The notes beneath the pieces are model-generated. The model was given only the letters and a program-made list of their open reading frames with translations. It ran no database searches and was not told where the DNA came from. Source: Pseudomonas asplenii (GTDB taxonomy: Bacteria > Pseudomonadota > Gammaproteobacteria > Pseudomonadales > Pseudomonadaceae). Taken from it: a stretch of DNA of 64,000 nucleotides. Position numbers and translations under genes: made by a program. Each line of letters begins with the position of its first letter. The stretch's first letter is position 1. This document shows positions 8,910-15,672 of the stretch, one piece after another. The DNA is taken from positions 1 to 64,000 of the forward strand of contig NZ_JSYZ01000004.1 in the NCBI RefSeq assembly GCF_001293465.1, written 5' to 3'.

Positions 8910-9599
8910 GTGTCAGGAAAACGTATTCTGGTCGTCGAGGACCATGCCGACAGTGCCAGTATTCTGGAGGCCTACCTGCGACGCGATGGCTTCGAGGTCG
9001 CGCTGGCCGAAGACGGACAGCGCGGTATCGACCTGCATCGGCAATGGAAACCCGACCTGATTCTGCTGGACATCATGCTGCCGAGAGTGAGCGGCACCGA
9101 GGTGCTGTCCACGGTCCGCCGCAGCAGTGACACACCGGTGATCATGGTCACCGCCATGGGTGACGAGCCGGAAAAACTCGGGGCACTGCGCTACGGTGCC
9201 GACGACTACGTGGTCAAGCCCTATAACCCCAAGGAAGTGGTGGCCCGCGTCCACGCGGTGCTACGACGCTCGAACAGCAGCGCCAACAATGACCGCCAAC
9301 TGTGCTACAACCGCTTGCGGGTGGATCTCGAGGCGGTCACCGCCGCCATCGACAGCGTCGGCGGCGAACCCATCCTGCTCGACCTGACGCCCACCGAGTT
9401 CAAGCTGCTCGCCACCCTGCTGGCCACCCCGGCCAAGGCCTTCACCCGGGACGAACTGCTGGAGATCTGCCTGCCGGACAGCGACGCCCTGGCCAGGGTC
9501 GTCGACACCCACGTGCACAACCTGCGGCGCAAGCTCGAAGTCCACGCAATCGTGGACGTGCTGGTGACCGTCCGCTCCATTGGCTACCGGTTCAGGTGA
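8910..9599 (+). CDS. OmpR/PhoB-family response regulator
   Basis: A 229-residue DNA-binding response regulator. The receiver begins GKRILVVEDHADSASILE, with the phospho-acceptor in LILLDIMLPRVSG and the conserved Lys in YVVKPYNPKEVV. The C-terminal winged helix shows LTPTEFKLLATLLATPA and VDTHVHNLRRKLE. The start is GTG with AGAGG seven bases upstream. It is followed four bases later by its kinase gene and is divergent from the RND/MipA operon, the likely target. The inducing signal is unknown. Confidence 0.9.
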   Translation: MSGKRILVVEDHADSASILEAYLRRDGFEVALAEDGQRGIDLHRQWKPDLILLDIMLPRVSGTEVLSTVRRSSDTPVIMVTAMGDEPEKLGALRYGADDYVVKPYNPKEVVARVHAVLRRSNSSANNDRQLCYNRLRVDLEAVTAAIDSVGGEPILLDLTPTEFKLLATLLATPAKAFTRDELLEICLPDSDALARVVDTHVHNLRRKLEVHAIVDVLVTVRSIGYRFR

Positions 9600-9603
9600 T
9601 GAC

Positions 9604-10779
9604 GTGCCCCGATACCTGAGAATGAAAAGGGTCCGCCTGTGGCACTGGGTAGGTCTGCGCATGAGCCTGCTGGCCATCGGCGCGGTGCTGGCCATCGCCT
9701 TCGCCATGTGGGTGCACTTCACCCTGATGGACAGGGCCATGCTGCAAAGGATTCCCGTGCCTGTGCAAGCCGAATTCCAGCAACTGCGGGCCGATCCACA
9801 GCTCAACCAGGCCAGGCTCTGGCAGATCCTGAGCCAGTACTACCCGATCGAAAACGTCCTGGCCGGCCTGGGCAACAGCGACTGGCTGCTGCTCTGGCTG
9901 CTGGTGGCCACGTCCATTCCGCTCATCCTGCTGTTCGGCTTTCTGTTTTCACGCCCGCTGTCACGCCAGTTTTCATCCATCGCCCAAATGGCCCGCCATG
10001 TCGCCCAGGGCGACTTTTCGACCCGTCTGCCGGCCAACGAAAAGGCCCCCGACGAGTTGCAGTGCCTGATCGGCGACTTCAACAGCATGACCACCCAACT
10101 GCAGGGCTATGAACAGGAAGTGCGCGAGTCCAGCGCGATGATCGCCCACGAACTGCGCACCCCGCTGAATGCCGCCCTGGGACGTGTCCAGGGCATGATG
10201 GACGAAGTCTTTCCCCGTGACCTCAACCAGCTGGAACGGGTCAAGCGACAACTCGACCAGTTGAACAAGCTGGTGGACGAACTGCACCTGCTGTCGCTGG
10301 CCAAGGCGGGTCAGCTGGTACTGGACAAGACCCGGTTCAACCTGGGGCAACTCGTCCATGAACGCCTGAGCTGGTTCAACACGCAACTGCACAGCGCCGG
10401 CATCGAGCCCGAGGTGCGAATCGCCGAAAGCCTGCACCTGCGCGCCGACAATGGGCGCATGGGACAGGTCATCAACATCCTTATCGACAACGCCCTGCGT
10501 TACGCCGCCCAGGGTGGTGACCTGCAGATCAGTGCCGTCACGGCCGGGACCTCGATCATCCTTAGCGTCGCCGACCGCGGCCCCGGCATCGACCCCGCGG
10601 ACCTGAGCAACATCTTCGACCGCTTCTGGCGGGCCGAGCGTTCCCGCGCCCGGCACAGTGGTGGCAGCGGTCTGGGTCTGTCGATCGCCCAGGCCATCTG
10701 CGCCGCGCACGGCGGCACCATTGCCGCCGCCAATCGTGTCGGCGGCGGTACGGTGATCCGGATCGAGATGCCGGCCTGA
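9604..10779 (+). CDS. membrane sensor histidine kinase with HAMP domain
   Basis: Orthodox sensor kinase paired with the preceding regulator. Two transmembrane helices (near MSLLAIGAVLAIAFAMWV and WLLLWLLVATSIPLILLF) bracket a short periplasmic loop of about 60 residues. A HAMP linker follows, then the H-box [16 protein letters not shown]-box NILIDNALRYAA, G1 DRGPGIDP and G2 SGLGLSIAQAI. The GTG start is preferred because AGGTGA lies four bases upstream; a TTG overlapping the regulator's end and an ATG six codons further in are alternatives. The small sensor loop suggests detection of an envelope or membrane-active compound, but that is inference. Confidence 0.88.
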   Translation: MPRYLRMKRVRLWHWVGLRMSLLAIGAVLAIAFAMWVHFTLMDRAMLQRIPVPVQAEFQQLRADPQLNQARLWQILSQYYPIENVLAGLGNSDWLLLWLLVATSIPLILLFGFLFSRPLSRQFSSIAQMARHVAQGDFSTRLPANEKAPDELQCLIGDFNSMTTQLQGYEQEVRESSAMIAHELRTPLNAALGRVQGMMDEVFPRDLNQLERVKRQLDQLNKLVDELHLLSLAKAGQLVLDKTRFNLGQLVHERLSWFNTQLHSAGIEPEVRIAESLHLRADNGRMGQVINILIDNALRYAAQGGDLQISAVTAGTSIILSVADRGPGIDPADLSNIFDRFWRAERSRARHSGGSGLGLSIAQAICAAHGGTIAAANRVGGGTVIRIEMPA

Positions 10780-10804
10780 TGCACATTGACGCTTTCCGGG
10801 GCCG

Positions 10805-10848
10805 TCGATTGCTATGCCGGCCGTGGCCCCGCCCGGCATAGCAGTCGG
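10805..10848 (+). terminator. strong hairpin after the two-component operon
   Basis: A perfect 10-bp stem (GCTATGCCGG at 10811-10820 with CCGGCATAGC at 10833-10842) extends outward through several more pairs, two of them G-T. No U tract follows, so it is either a Rho-assisted terminator or another structured element. It lies just before the junction with the mobile-element remnant. Confidence 0.5.
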
Positions 10849-10954
10849 TATAAATCGCATGAAATTAGGCATTATTGAGCCTATTGCAGGCTCCGCAAGC
10901 TGATTTCAGTTCCTGAAAAAGAAGCGATTCACATGAATTTATGATTCCGCCTAA

Positions 10955-11374
10955 GGCCTTTTCAAGGGTAAGGGGGCGCTGCTGGCGTTGGCGGATGCCT
11001 GCGTGGCGCAACGGGATGAGCTGATCCGGCAGGCGCTGCCGGCGATGTTGGCCCGCGCCGGCACGCCCCCGTTGCACCTGTTGCCGGTGCACTTGAGGCA
11101 GCAGGCCACTCCGGCGGGCACCGCCTTCCTGCGTTGGCGCCGTGTCGATCGCACGGCGATGGGCGTGGCGCAGTGGCGCGCCCTGCTGCTGGCCCCGAAC
11201 ACGCCGTCCGCCCTGGTGCCGACGCTGTACCAATTGGAACACCAACGCCTGCTGCTCAACGCCCAGATCAGCCTGGCCCACACCCTGGCCAGGCTGGCCC
11301 GCAGCACGGCCCATAAGCTGGCCTATGCCGAACGCATCCAGCAGCAACGCACCCGTTGCACGGAGGTCTTATGA
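10955..11374 (+). pseudogene. 5'-truncated DUF3158-like ICE gene
   Basis: The frame is open from directly after a TAA at 10952 and reads GLFKGKGALLALADACVAQR in its first residues, which looks like the interior of a gene and not its start. Later parts such as TPSALVPTLYQLEHQRLLLN and the long helical C-terminus match my memory of DUF3158 proteins, which in Pseudomonas integrative conjugative elements precede an SSB gene. About the first third is missing, presumably lost at the left junction of the remnant. The stop overlaps the SSB start (ATGA), the intact arrangement of the parent element. A TTG at 10988 could be annotated as a start but has no ribosome site. Confidence 0.65.
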
Positions 11375-11790
11375 GCACCCACTTCTTCGGTGAGGGCAAC
11401 ATCGGCTCGGCGCCCGAGTACCGGGAATTCCCGCGTGACAACCTTGAGCCCCGCCGCCTGCTGCGGCTGAATATCTATTTCGATAACCCGGTCCCCACCA
11501 AGGACGGCTACGAGGACCGGGGCGGCTACTGGGCCCCCGTGGAGTGGTGGCACCCGGACGCCGAGCAGTGGAAAGCGTTGTACCAGAAAGGTATGCGGGT
11601 GCTGGTCGAGGGTCGCACCCTCCGGGAGGAGTGGGAGGACCGTAAGGACAACCCGCGTGTGACCTTCAAGATCGAGGCACGCCGGATTGCCATCCTGCCC
11701 TATCGACTGGCGAAAGTGATCCTGCTGGCAGGGCCAGAACCCTCCACGCCGCAGCCGACGGAAGACAGTGAGCAGGCGCCCTCGACCTGA
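11371..11790 (+). CDS. ICE-encoded single-stranded DNA-binding protein
   Basis: A 139-residue protein of the OB-fold SSB type carried by Pseudomonas integrative conjugative elements. It begins MSTHFFGEGNIGSAPEYREF, and GNIGSAPEYRE is the usual opening beta strand, followed by RLLRLNIYFDNPVPTKDGYE, a GMRVLVEGRTLREEWED strand and a disordered Pro/Ser/Glu tail. The tail lacks the DDDIPF tip typical of chromosomal SSBs. GGAGG lies five bases before the ATG. It probably protected transferred single strands in the parent element; with the rest of the conjugation genes gone, its present role is doubtful. Confidence 0.75.
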   Translation: MSTHFFGEGNIGSAPEYREFPRDNLEPRRLLRLNIYFDNPVPTKDGYEDRGGYWAPVEWWHPDAEQWKALYQKGMRVLVEGRTLREEWEDRKDNPRVTFKIEARRIAILPYRLAKVILLAGPEPSTPQPTEDSEQAPST

Positions 11791-11805
11791 AAGCACCGCC
11801 CCCTG

Positions 11806-11943
11806 TCATCCCCGTCCTACCCCGTTTATCCAGAGAGGCTTGAAGCCTCGGCGCCATGCTCTTTAGCATGGACGGGCGTCGGTTCCACGCAGGCCGGCGC
11901 ACCGAGTGGTGGGCTACCTGAACTTCGCTTGGGCTCACCACTC
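11806..11943 (+). repeat. class A structured repeat, copy 1
   Basis: A repeated element of about 140 bp recurs at 12493-12631. The most conserved stretches are the opening TCATCC-TCCTACCCCG-TTATC block, TTTAGCATGGACGGGCGTCGG (11862 on) and CTGAACTTCGC. Three hairpins can be drawn: GAGGCT/AGCCTC (11835-11849), a perfect CCATGCT/AGCATGG with loop CTTT (11854-11871) and an 11-bp stem from 11904-11914 to 11933-11943. It follows the SSB stop and precedes the GNAT gene. I see no open reading frame shared by the copies, so the element is conserved as structure. Confidence 0.7.
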
Positions 11944-12006
11944 CCCCCTCGGCAGAGGCGCTAAGCGTATGCTGGGCTTCATCCCCATCGTTACCGAGAC
12001 GCTTCC

Positions 12007-12438
12007 ATGAACATTATCCCTTACACCCTCGATCACCATGAAGGTGTTATGGACCTGATGCGCCGTACGCCAGGCATCGTCGTTCGCGACACAGACTCCA
12101 AGTCGGCGACAGCGCGCTATTTAACCCGCAATCCCAATTTGAGCTTCTTGTGCGTCGATCAAGGGAGGATCGTCGGTTGCGCGATGTGTGGCCACGATGG
12201 ACGCCGAGGCTATCTTCAGCATGTCGTGGTCGAAGAGGCTCACCGGGGTCAAGGAATTGCCAACACACTGGTAGAGCGGTGCCTTGTGGAACTGGAAAAG
12301 ATCGGGATCTACAAAACCCATCTCGATGTGTTGGTGGAGAACACCGAGGCCCAGGAATATTGGGCACGGCGTGGATGGCAGAAGCGGGACGACATTGGTC
12401 GCTACTCGATTATTCGCTCAGGCAATCAGAATGCGTGA
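12007..12438 (+). CDS. GNAT-family N-acetyltransferase
   Basis: A 143-residue acetyl-CoA-dependent acetyltransferase. The cofactor-binding motif A is clear, LQHVVVEEAHRGQGIANTL, followed by the motif B region YKTHLDVLVENTEAQEYWAR with the typical late Tyr-Trp stretch. The gene lies alone between the two class A repeats and has visibly lower GC than the surrounding element. No clear ribosome site precedes the ATG (GAGACGC at moderate distance). It looks like cargo brought into the element. The substrate is unknown; closest-looking members are uncharacterised small-molecule acetyltransferases. Confidence 0.8.
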   Translation: MNIIPYTLDHHEGVMDLMRRTPGIVVRDTDSKSATARYLTRNPNLSFLCVDQGRIVGCAMCGHDGRRGYLQHVVVEEAHRGQGIANTLVERCLVELEKIGIYKTHLDVLVENTEAQEYWARRGWQKRDDIGRYSIIRSGNQNA

Positions 12439-12492
12439 GAACAGGCACTACCTCGTGCTTTCCCAGCAACAGCAGACAGTGGAGTGCGGTGG

Positions 12493-12631
12493 GGTCATCC
12501 TCCTCCTACCCCGCTTATCAGGACAACCTTGATACCAGGTCGCCAGGCTTTTTAGCATGGACGGGCGTCGGCACCCTGAGACCGGCGCACCCGTGGTGAG
12601 CTATCTGAACTTCGCCTACGCGGCTCACCAC
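12493..12631 (+). repeat. class A structured repeat, copy 2
   Basis: Second copy of the element seen at 11806-11943. The first hairpin is ACCT/AGGT (12526-12540) in place of GAGGCT/AGCCTC, so the helix is kept with different bases. The second (12543-12560) carries one mismatch. The third pairs GTGGTGAGC (12593-12601) with GCTCACCAC (12623-12631), converting a G-T pair of copy 1 to A-T. It is followed by a small TTCAC/GTGAA hairpin and a textbook terminator. Confidence 0.7.
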
Positions 12632-12650
12632 TTCACGCTTGTGAACAGTT

Positions 12651-12701
12651 GAGCCTCTGCGCACCGCCTTCGGATGTTGAAGCGCGTCGAGGCTCTTTTT
12701 T
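12651..12701 (+). terminator. intrinsic terminator downstream of class A copy 2
   Basis: GAGCCTC (12651-12657) pairs with GAGGCTC (12689-12695), followed at once by six T residues. The internal loop contains additional GCGC pairing. This would end rightward transcripts that include the SSB, the GNAT gene and the class A copies. Confidence 0.75.
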
Positions 12702-12782
12702 GCTCACGTCAATTCGGGCACTTCCCGCAGCGTAAACCCAAGTGCTGCCCCTCCCTTCCCCAGACAAGCTTGCCTGCGTACC

Positions 12783-12844
12783 TGCCGAACGATCGGCACA
12801 TACCCAGGCAGCCGAGGCCTTCAAGGCTGCGCACGCCCAGGCGT
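12783..12844 (+). ncRNA. class B structured leader, copy 1
   Basis: Three consecutive hairpins precede a small reading frame: TGCCGA/TCGGCA (12783-12798), GCAGCC/GGCTGC with an 11-base loop (12808-12830) and ACGC/GCGT (12833-12844). The same order recurs at 15122-15187, with different base pairs but the same CCCAGG linker and loop tail CTTCAA or CCTCAA. Both copies lie about 75 to 90 bases before a gene start with a strong ribosome site. A cis-acting RNA leader is the favoured reading. Confidence 0.55.
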
Positions 12845-12915
12845 TGGCCGTCCCTGTCTCTTCACGTCGTCGGTGGCGTCAACGCCCAACGGCGCCCCCC
12901 TACAGGAGCCTCGAC

Positions 12916-12978
12916 ATGTCTATTCAACCTTTTTCTTTGAGCCGCGCCCGCTCAGACCAGACATTGCCGTTACTATGA
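12916..12978 (+). pseudogene. 20-codon stub, probably the 5' end of a lost ICE gene
   Basis: A short frame beginning MSIQPFSLSRARSDQ with AGGAG five to nine bases upstream of its ATG. It is placed after class B leader copy 1 exactly as the 127-residue gene is placed after copy 2. It stops at a TGA that overlaps the ATG of the damaged higB. The simplest reading is that the toxin-antitoxin segment replaced the body of the leader's original gene. A functional leader peptide is a less likely alternative. Confidence 0.4.
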
Positions 12979-13124
12979 TCCGGCGCTTCCGGCACAAGGG
13001 ACTGAGGGCGTTACATCAACGCGGCGACACCTCCGGTGTGCGCGCCGACCACGTGGCACGCCTGCATCATTTGCTCGGCTCCCTGGACGTTGCGTGCACC
13101 CCTTATGACCTGGATTATCACTAA
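12975..13124 (+). pseudogene. higB: HigB-type toxin with internal deletion
   Basis: The frame begins MIRRFRHKGLRALHQRGD and continues to VRADHVARLHHLLGSLDVA, a clear HigB/RelE-family N-terminal half. It then passes directly to YDLDYH and stop. Normal HigB proteins have about 92 residues, with a PxDLD segment near residue 45 and a C-terminus ending DLxDYH. Here about 40 residues between those two similar motifs are missing, so the protein is 49 residues. The lost part contains the catalytic strand (the LHPLKG and WRITFRF regions), so no RNase activity is expected. The antitoxin gene follows 11 bases later. Confidence 0.75.
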
Positions 13125-13135
13125 GGAGGTGCCTG

Positions 13136-13420
13136 ATGCCGATGCACAATCCTCCCCATCCGGGAGAAGCCCTGCCTGAAGACGTACTGCCGGCAGTGGG
13201 CCTCAGCATCACGGCCTTGGCCCAACACCTGAGTTATTCTCGCGGGCAGCTCTCAACCGTATTACACGGTCATGCCGCGATTTCCGCGGAGCTGGCCTAC
13301 CGCCTGGAACTGGCCGGCCTGGGCAACGCTCGCCAGTACCTGGCCGAGCAGGTGGCCCATGATCTGTGGCAGGCCCAGCAACGCGAGCATCCGCCGATCA
13401 AACGCTTGGCGCTCGTCTGA
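13136..13420 (+). CDS. higA: HigA-type antitoxin (XRE/VapI family)
   Basis: A 94-residue helix-turn-helix antitoxin. It opens MPMHNPPHPGEALPEDVLPA, the usual HigA start, and has the HTH helices LSITALAQHLSYSRGQLSTV. The helical C-terminus DLWQAQQ is also typical. GGAGG is well placed before the ATG. It appears intact while its partner toxin is gutted, a common end state of module decay; it may still act as a repressor or neutralise a related HigB elsewhere in the genome. Confidence 0.85.
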   Translation: MPMHNPPHPGEALPEDVLPAVGLSITALAQHLSYSRGQLSTVLHGHAAISAELAYRLELAGLGNARQYLAEQVAHDLWQAQQREHPPIKRLALV

Positions 13421-13431
13421 ACCTTTCAACC

Positions 13432-13451
13432 GCCTCGGCTCAGGCCGAGGC
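13432..13451 (+). terminator. GC-rich hairpin after higA
   Basis: A perfect 8-bp stem GCCTCGGC/GCCGAGGC with loop TCAG begins 11 bases after the higA stop. Only CCCTTC follows, with no U tract, so termination would be weak or Rho-assisted. Confidence 0.5.
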
Positions 13452-13496
13452 CCCTTCAACGCCGGTCAGTTACCGGTTGCAACCAGCCGATGAGGG

Positions 13497-13515
13497 AGTA
13501 GGATTTAATCCTACT
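13497..13515. promoter_or_regulatory. perfect dyad upstream of parD, candidate ParD/ParE operator
   Basis: Nine-base arms AGTAGGATT and AATCCTACT flank a single central T, 26 bases before the antitoxin start. ParD-type ribbon-helix-helix antitoxins repress their own operon from such dyads. Location and symmetry support that role; binding is not shown. Confidence 0.6.
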
Positions 13516-13540
13516 TGTCCATGAAATGATCGAGTCCACC

Positions 13541-13822
13541 ATGCGCTCAACCCAACAAATGAGCATCACCCTCCCCCTGGAGATGGCAGCGGCGGTGAAG
13601 GCCAAAGTGGAGGCCGGTGAGTACGCCACCGAAAGCGAAGTGATTCGTGACGGGCTGCGTGCCCTGCTGGCACGAGACCGGGCGATGGAGGAATGGCTGC
13701 GTAACCAGGTGGTCCCGGCGGCCGTGGCCCTCAAAGACGACCCGGACCGTGCCCTGTCCACTGACCAGGTTCGCGAACACCTGGCCGCCAGGCGTCAACG
13801 TCGAAGCACGGAAACGTTGTGA
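13541..13822 (+). CDS. parD: ParD-like ribbon-helix-helix antitoxin
   Basis: A 93-residue type II antitoxin of the ParD/CopG class. The N-terminal DNA-binding strand is MSITLPLEMAAAVKAKVE, followed by GEYATESEVIRDGLRALLA, a nearly canonical ParD segment. The C-terminal half is the toxin-wrapping tail rich in Asp and Arg. The ATG at 13541 (MRSTQQMSITLP) fits family starts better than an ATG five codons earlier. The stop overlaps the toxin GTG start by four bases. An upstream dyad probably mediates autoregulation. Confidence 0.85.
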   Translation: MRSTQQMSITLPLEMAAAVKAKVEAGEYATESEVIRDGLRALLARDRAMEEWLRNQVVPAAVALKDDPDRALSTDQVREHLAARRQRRSTETL

Positions 13823-14139
13823 CCTACCGCGTAGTCTTCGCACCCGAGGCGTTGATGCAACTCGACGCCCTTGAAGACTACCTCGCCAGCGCGGCCTCGC
13901 CCACCCTTGCCGCACAGTATGTCGATGCCATCATCCGTCACTGCGAGGGCCTGTCCACCTTCCCTCTGCGCGGTAACTGCCGTGACGACCTGATGCCTGG
14001 CTTGCGCATCACTCACTATCGACATAGCACGATCATTGCCTTTATCGCCGAGCCCAAAACCGCAACGGTATCAATTTTAGGTGTGTTCTATGGAGGGCAG
14101 GATTATGACAGTCATTGGCGGCAGGAACATGATGAGTGA
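13819..14139 (+). CDS. parE: ParE/RelE-superfamily toxin
   Basis: A 106-residue toxin of the ParE/RelE fold. The pattern YRVVFAPEALMQLDALEDYL then SPTLAAQYVDAII and FPLRGNCRDDLMPGLRITHY, ending with VSILGVFYGGQDYD, follows the family from helix pair to C-terminal strands. ParE proteins inhibit DNA gyrase, and the MPGLRITHYRHSTIIAF segment is characteristic of that branch. It starts with GTG overlapping the parD stop, so the two are translationally coupled. Nothing visible suggests damage. Confidence 0.85.
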   Translation: MTYRVVFAPEALMQLDALEDYLASAASPTLAAQYVDAIIRHCEGLSTFPLRGNCRDDLMPGLRITHYRHSTIIAFIAEPKTATVSILGVFYGGQDYDSHWRQEHDE

Positions 14140-14272
14140 TTCCAAGCTAATGGCTGTTCACGTGACATATCGGAGTTGGATTAGCCCATCCATGGCTCGG
14201 CTTGTGATAGACGCCAACATAGCACTTTGCTAGCATTCCTGGATTAATGAAAGCATCTCAGGGAAATGGCTC

Positions 14273-14983
14273 GTGTCAGGACGAGAAGATAGCGTCGCAA
14301 AAACTTTTCACCGACAACTTTTCAGGGCTTGCAACGCGATCGGTGCTCTTGATTTAAGTATTCCACTATGCGGCACAGACAGGCACTTCAATGCAGACGA
14401 GATGTTCGCTGCAAACGATCGGTTCTTGCTGATAGAGTTTAAATCGAGCCGTTACAACCTTGGTGCAGAGAAGAATAAGCACTCCGCCTGCGTACTCTGC
14501 ACCGGCCTCATTGTTAGCAGAGAAGCAAGACTACTCCACCGAGCATGTCATTTTGCAATGTGGGGAAAAAAGCAACTTAACGCGGGATTGCATATTCAAG
14601 GAGGAGTGTACCAAGACTTGGTCTGCAATCGGAATAGACTACCTTTGTGTGAAACGCTTGCTTTTGCAGAGATCGACCCCAAAGCCGATAAAACAACTGT
14701 TTTTGAAGGCGCGGCACTTGCACACGCGCTAGCACAAGAAAAAGCAGGACTTCCGGCTGATGAGTTCGCCCCATACCTACAATGGCTGCTTAGCTTGCGA
14801 GGTGGTGAAAGTCGCCAGCAAAAATTTCCTGTCGTGGTTTTTGGGATTTCCATGCTAGGCCCAGTGGAGAGCTATGCCTTCAATTCATTTCATGACCTGG
14901 CAGGATGGGCAAAACTGGGTATCGTCCCAGAGCCGACTGATGAACCTGATGAAGACAATTGGCCAAGTGGACCAAGTATCTAA
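14273..14983 (+). CDS. uncharacterised protein with a possible PD-(D/E)XK nuclease motif
   Basis: A 236-residue soluble protein I do not recognise. Base composition is clearly AT-richer than its neighbours, pointing to separate acquisition. The segment NDRFLLIEFKSSRYNLG has a hydrophobic strand ending in E-x-K, and an acidic residue lies upstream in RHFNADEMFAAND, as in nuclease cores of the PD-(D/E)XK type. Two pairs of nearby Cys and His occur in SACVLCTG and HRACHFAMW. The start is GTG with AGGGA eight bases upstream. The gene stands alone between parE and a GC hairpin. A nuclease or defence role is possible but only suggested. Confidence 0.5.
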   Translation: MSGREDSVAKTFHRQLFRACNAIGALDLSIPLCGTDRHFNADEMFAANDRFLLIEFKSSRYNLGAEKNKHSACVLCTGLIVSREARLLHRACHFAMWGKKQLNAGLHIQGGVYQDLVCNRNRLPLCETLAFAEIDPKADKTTVFEGAALAHALAQEKAGLPADEFAPYLQWLLSLRGGESRQQKFPVVVFGISMLGPVESYAFNSFHDLAGWAKLGIVPEPTDEPDEDNWPSGPSI

Positions 14984-15002
14984 CCTATATCAGATCACGG
15001 AC

Positions 15003-15022
15003 GGGGGCTGCACACAGCCCCC
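15003..15022 (+). terminator. GC hairpin after the orphan gene
   Basis: A perfect 8-bp stem GGGGGCTG/CAGCCCCC with loop CACA lies 20 bases after the preceding stop. No U tract follows. Confidence 0.5.
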
Positions 15023-15052
15023 GGCGACAGCACGTACAATGCTCAAATAAAA

Positions 15053-15072
15053 CAGATACTACGCAGTATCTG
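15053..15072. promoter_or_regulatory. 8-bp perfect inverted repeat in class B leader region
   Basis: CAGATACT and AGTATCTG flank ACGC about 50 bases before class B copy 2. It could be an operator or an extra RNA hairpin. No counterpart is evident in front of copy 1. Confidence 0.35.
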
Positions 15073-15121
15073 ATTGGAACTCCCCACCTTTATTGCTCAT
15101 ACCCAAACTACTGCAAGTGAC

Positions 15122-15187
15122 GCCAACTGTTTGGCACTCGCCCAGGTAGCCAAGATCCTCAAGGCTACGACGCGGTCCTGATCGCGT
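15122..15187 (+). ncRNA. class B structured leader, copy 2
   Basis: Hairpins GCCAA/TTGGC (15122-15135), GTAGCC/GGCTAC with an 11-base loop (15146-15168) and ACGCG/CGCGT (15170-15187) follow the same order as the element at 12783-12844. Relative to copy 1, a G-C pair becomes A-T in the first stem and a C-G pair becomes T-A in the second, so pairing is preserved. The leader precedes a 127-residue element gene. Confidence 0.55.
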
Positions 15188-15272
15188 TGATCCAACGGCC
15201 TGCCCCCCCTCCCGCAGGTACACCGATCCCATCAGGCGGTGCTCCCCACCGTCCTTGACTGGAGGCCAGACC

Positions 15273-15656
15273 ATGCCCAAGGAAACCCTCGGCGCTCAGT
15301 TGGCAGAACTGATTCGCTCGCAGCACCCAACAGCACCTCGCTTTTTCCCCACCTGGAAACAGGCCGCCCAGTTGGCCGGCATCAGCTATTTCGGCGATGG
15401 CAGTCGCTCAGGCTTCGAACAAGCCCAGAGTAAATGGGACCTCTGCCCCAACCTCTCCTTGATCCGACACGCCATTGGCGTGATGAGCCACGGGGAGCAG
15501 ATCTTCCTGGCGGCGCTGGTCAGCGTGTATGACGCCGAAGACGGCGGCGCGCTGTTGCAGCAAAGCTGTGTCCAGGGCCTGGCCGATTTCGGTGGGCTGG
15601 ACCTGGAGCGACGTACGCTACTCGCGAACCTGATCCTCAGTTACGACGGCTGGTAA
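15273..15656 (+). CDS. ICE-type protein of unknown function
   Basis: A 127-residue soluble, mostly helical protein beginning MPKETLGAQLAELIRSQ. I recall no named family; its position and composition resemble small genes of Pseudomonas integrative conjugative elements. The ATG is chosen six codons inside the longest frame because TGGAGG precedes it by eight bases. It sits behind class B leader copy 2 and upstream of another element gene 74 bases away. No catalytic motif or membrane segment is visible. Confidence 0.6.
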   Translation: MPKETLGAQLAELIRSQHPTAPRFFPTWKQAAQLAGISYFGDGSRSGFEQAQSKWDLCPNLSLIRHAIGVMSHGEQIFLAALVSVYDAEDGGALLQQSCVQGLADFGGLDLERRTLLANLILSYDGW

Positions 15657-15672
15657 GCCATCAGCCAGTCAC

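Noticed and set aside
10780..10990. tRNA gene as ICE attachment site
   Set aside because: No cloverleaf, CCA end or TTCGA-type T-loop can be drawn; only short hairpins such as GAGCC/GGCTC at 10877-10893 occur.
11806..12701. integron-like cassette with attC sites around the GNAT gene
   Set aside because: The repeats lack attC core sites (RYYYAAC and GTTRRRY in the right geometry), and no integrase is present.
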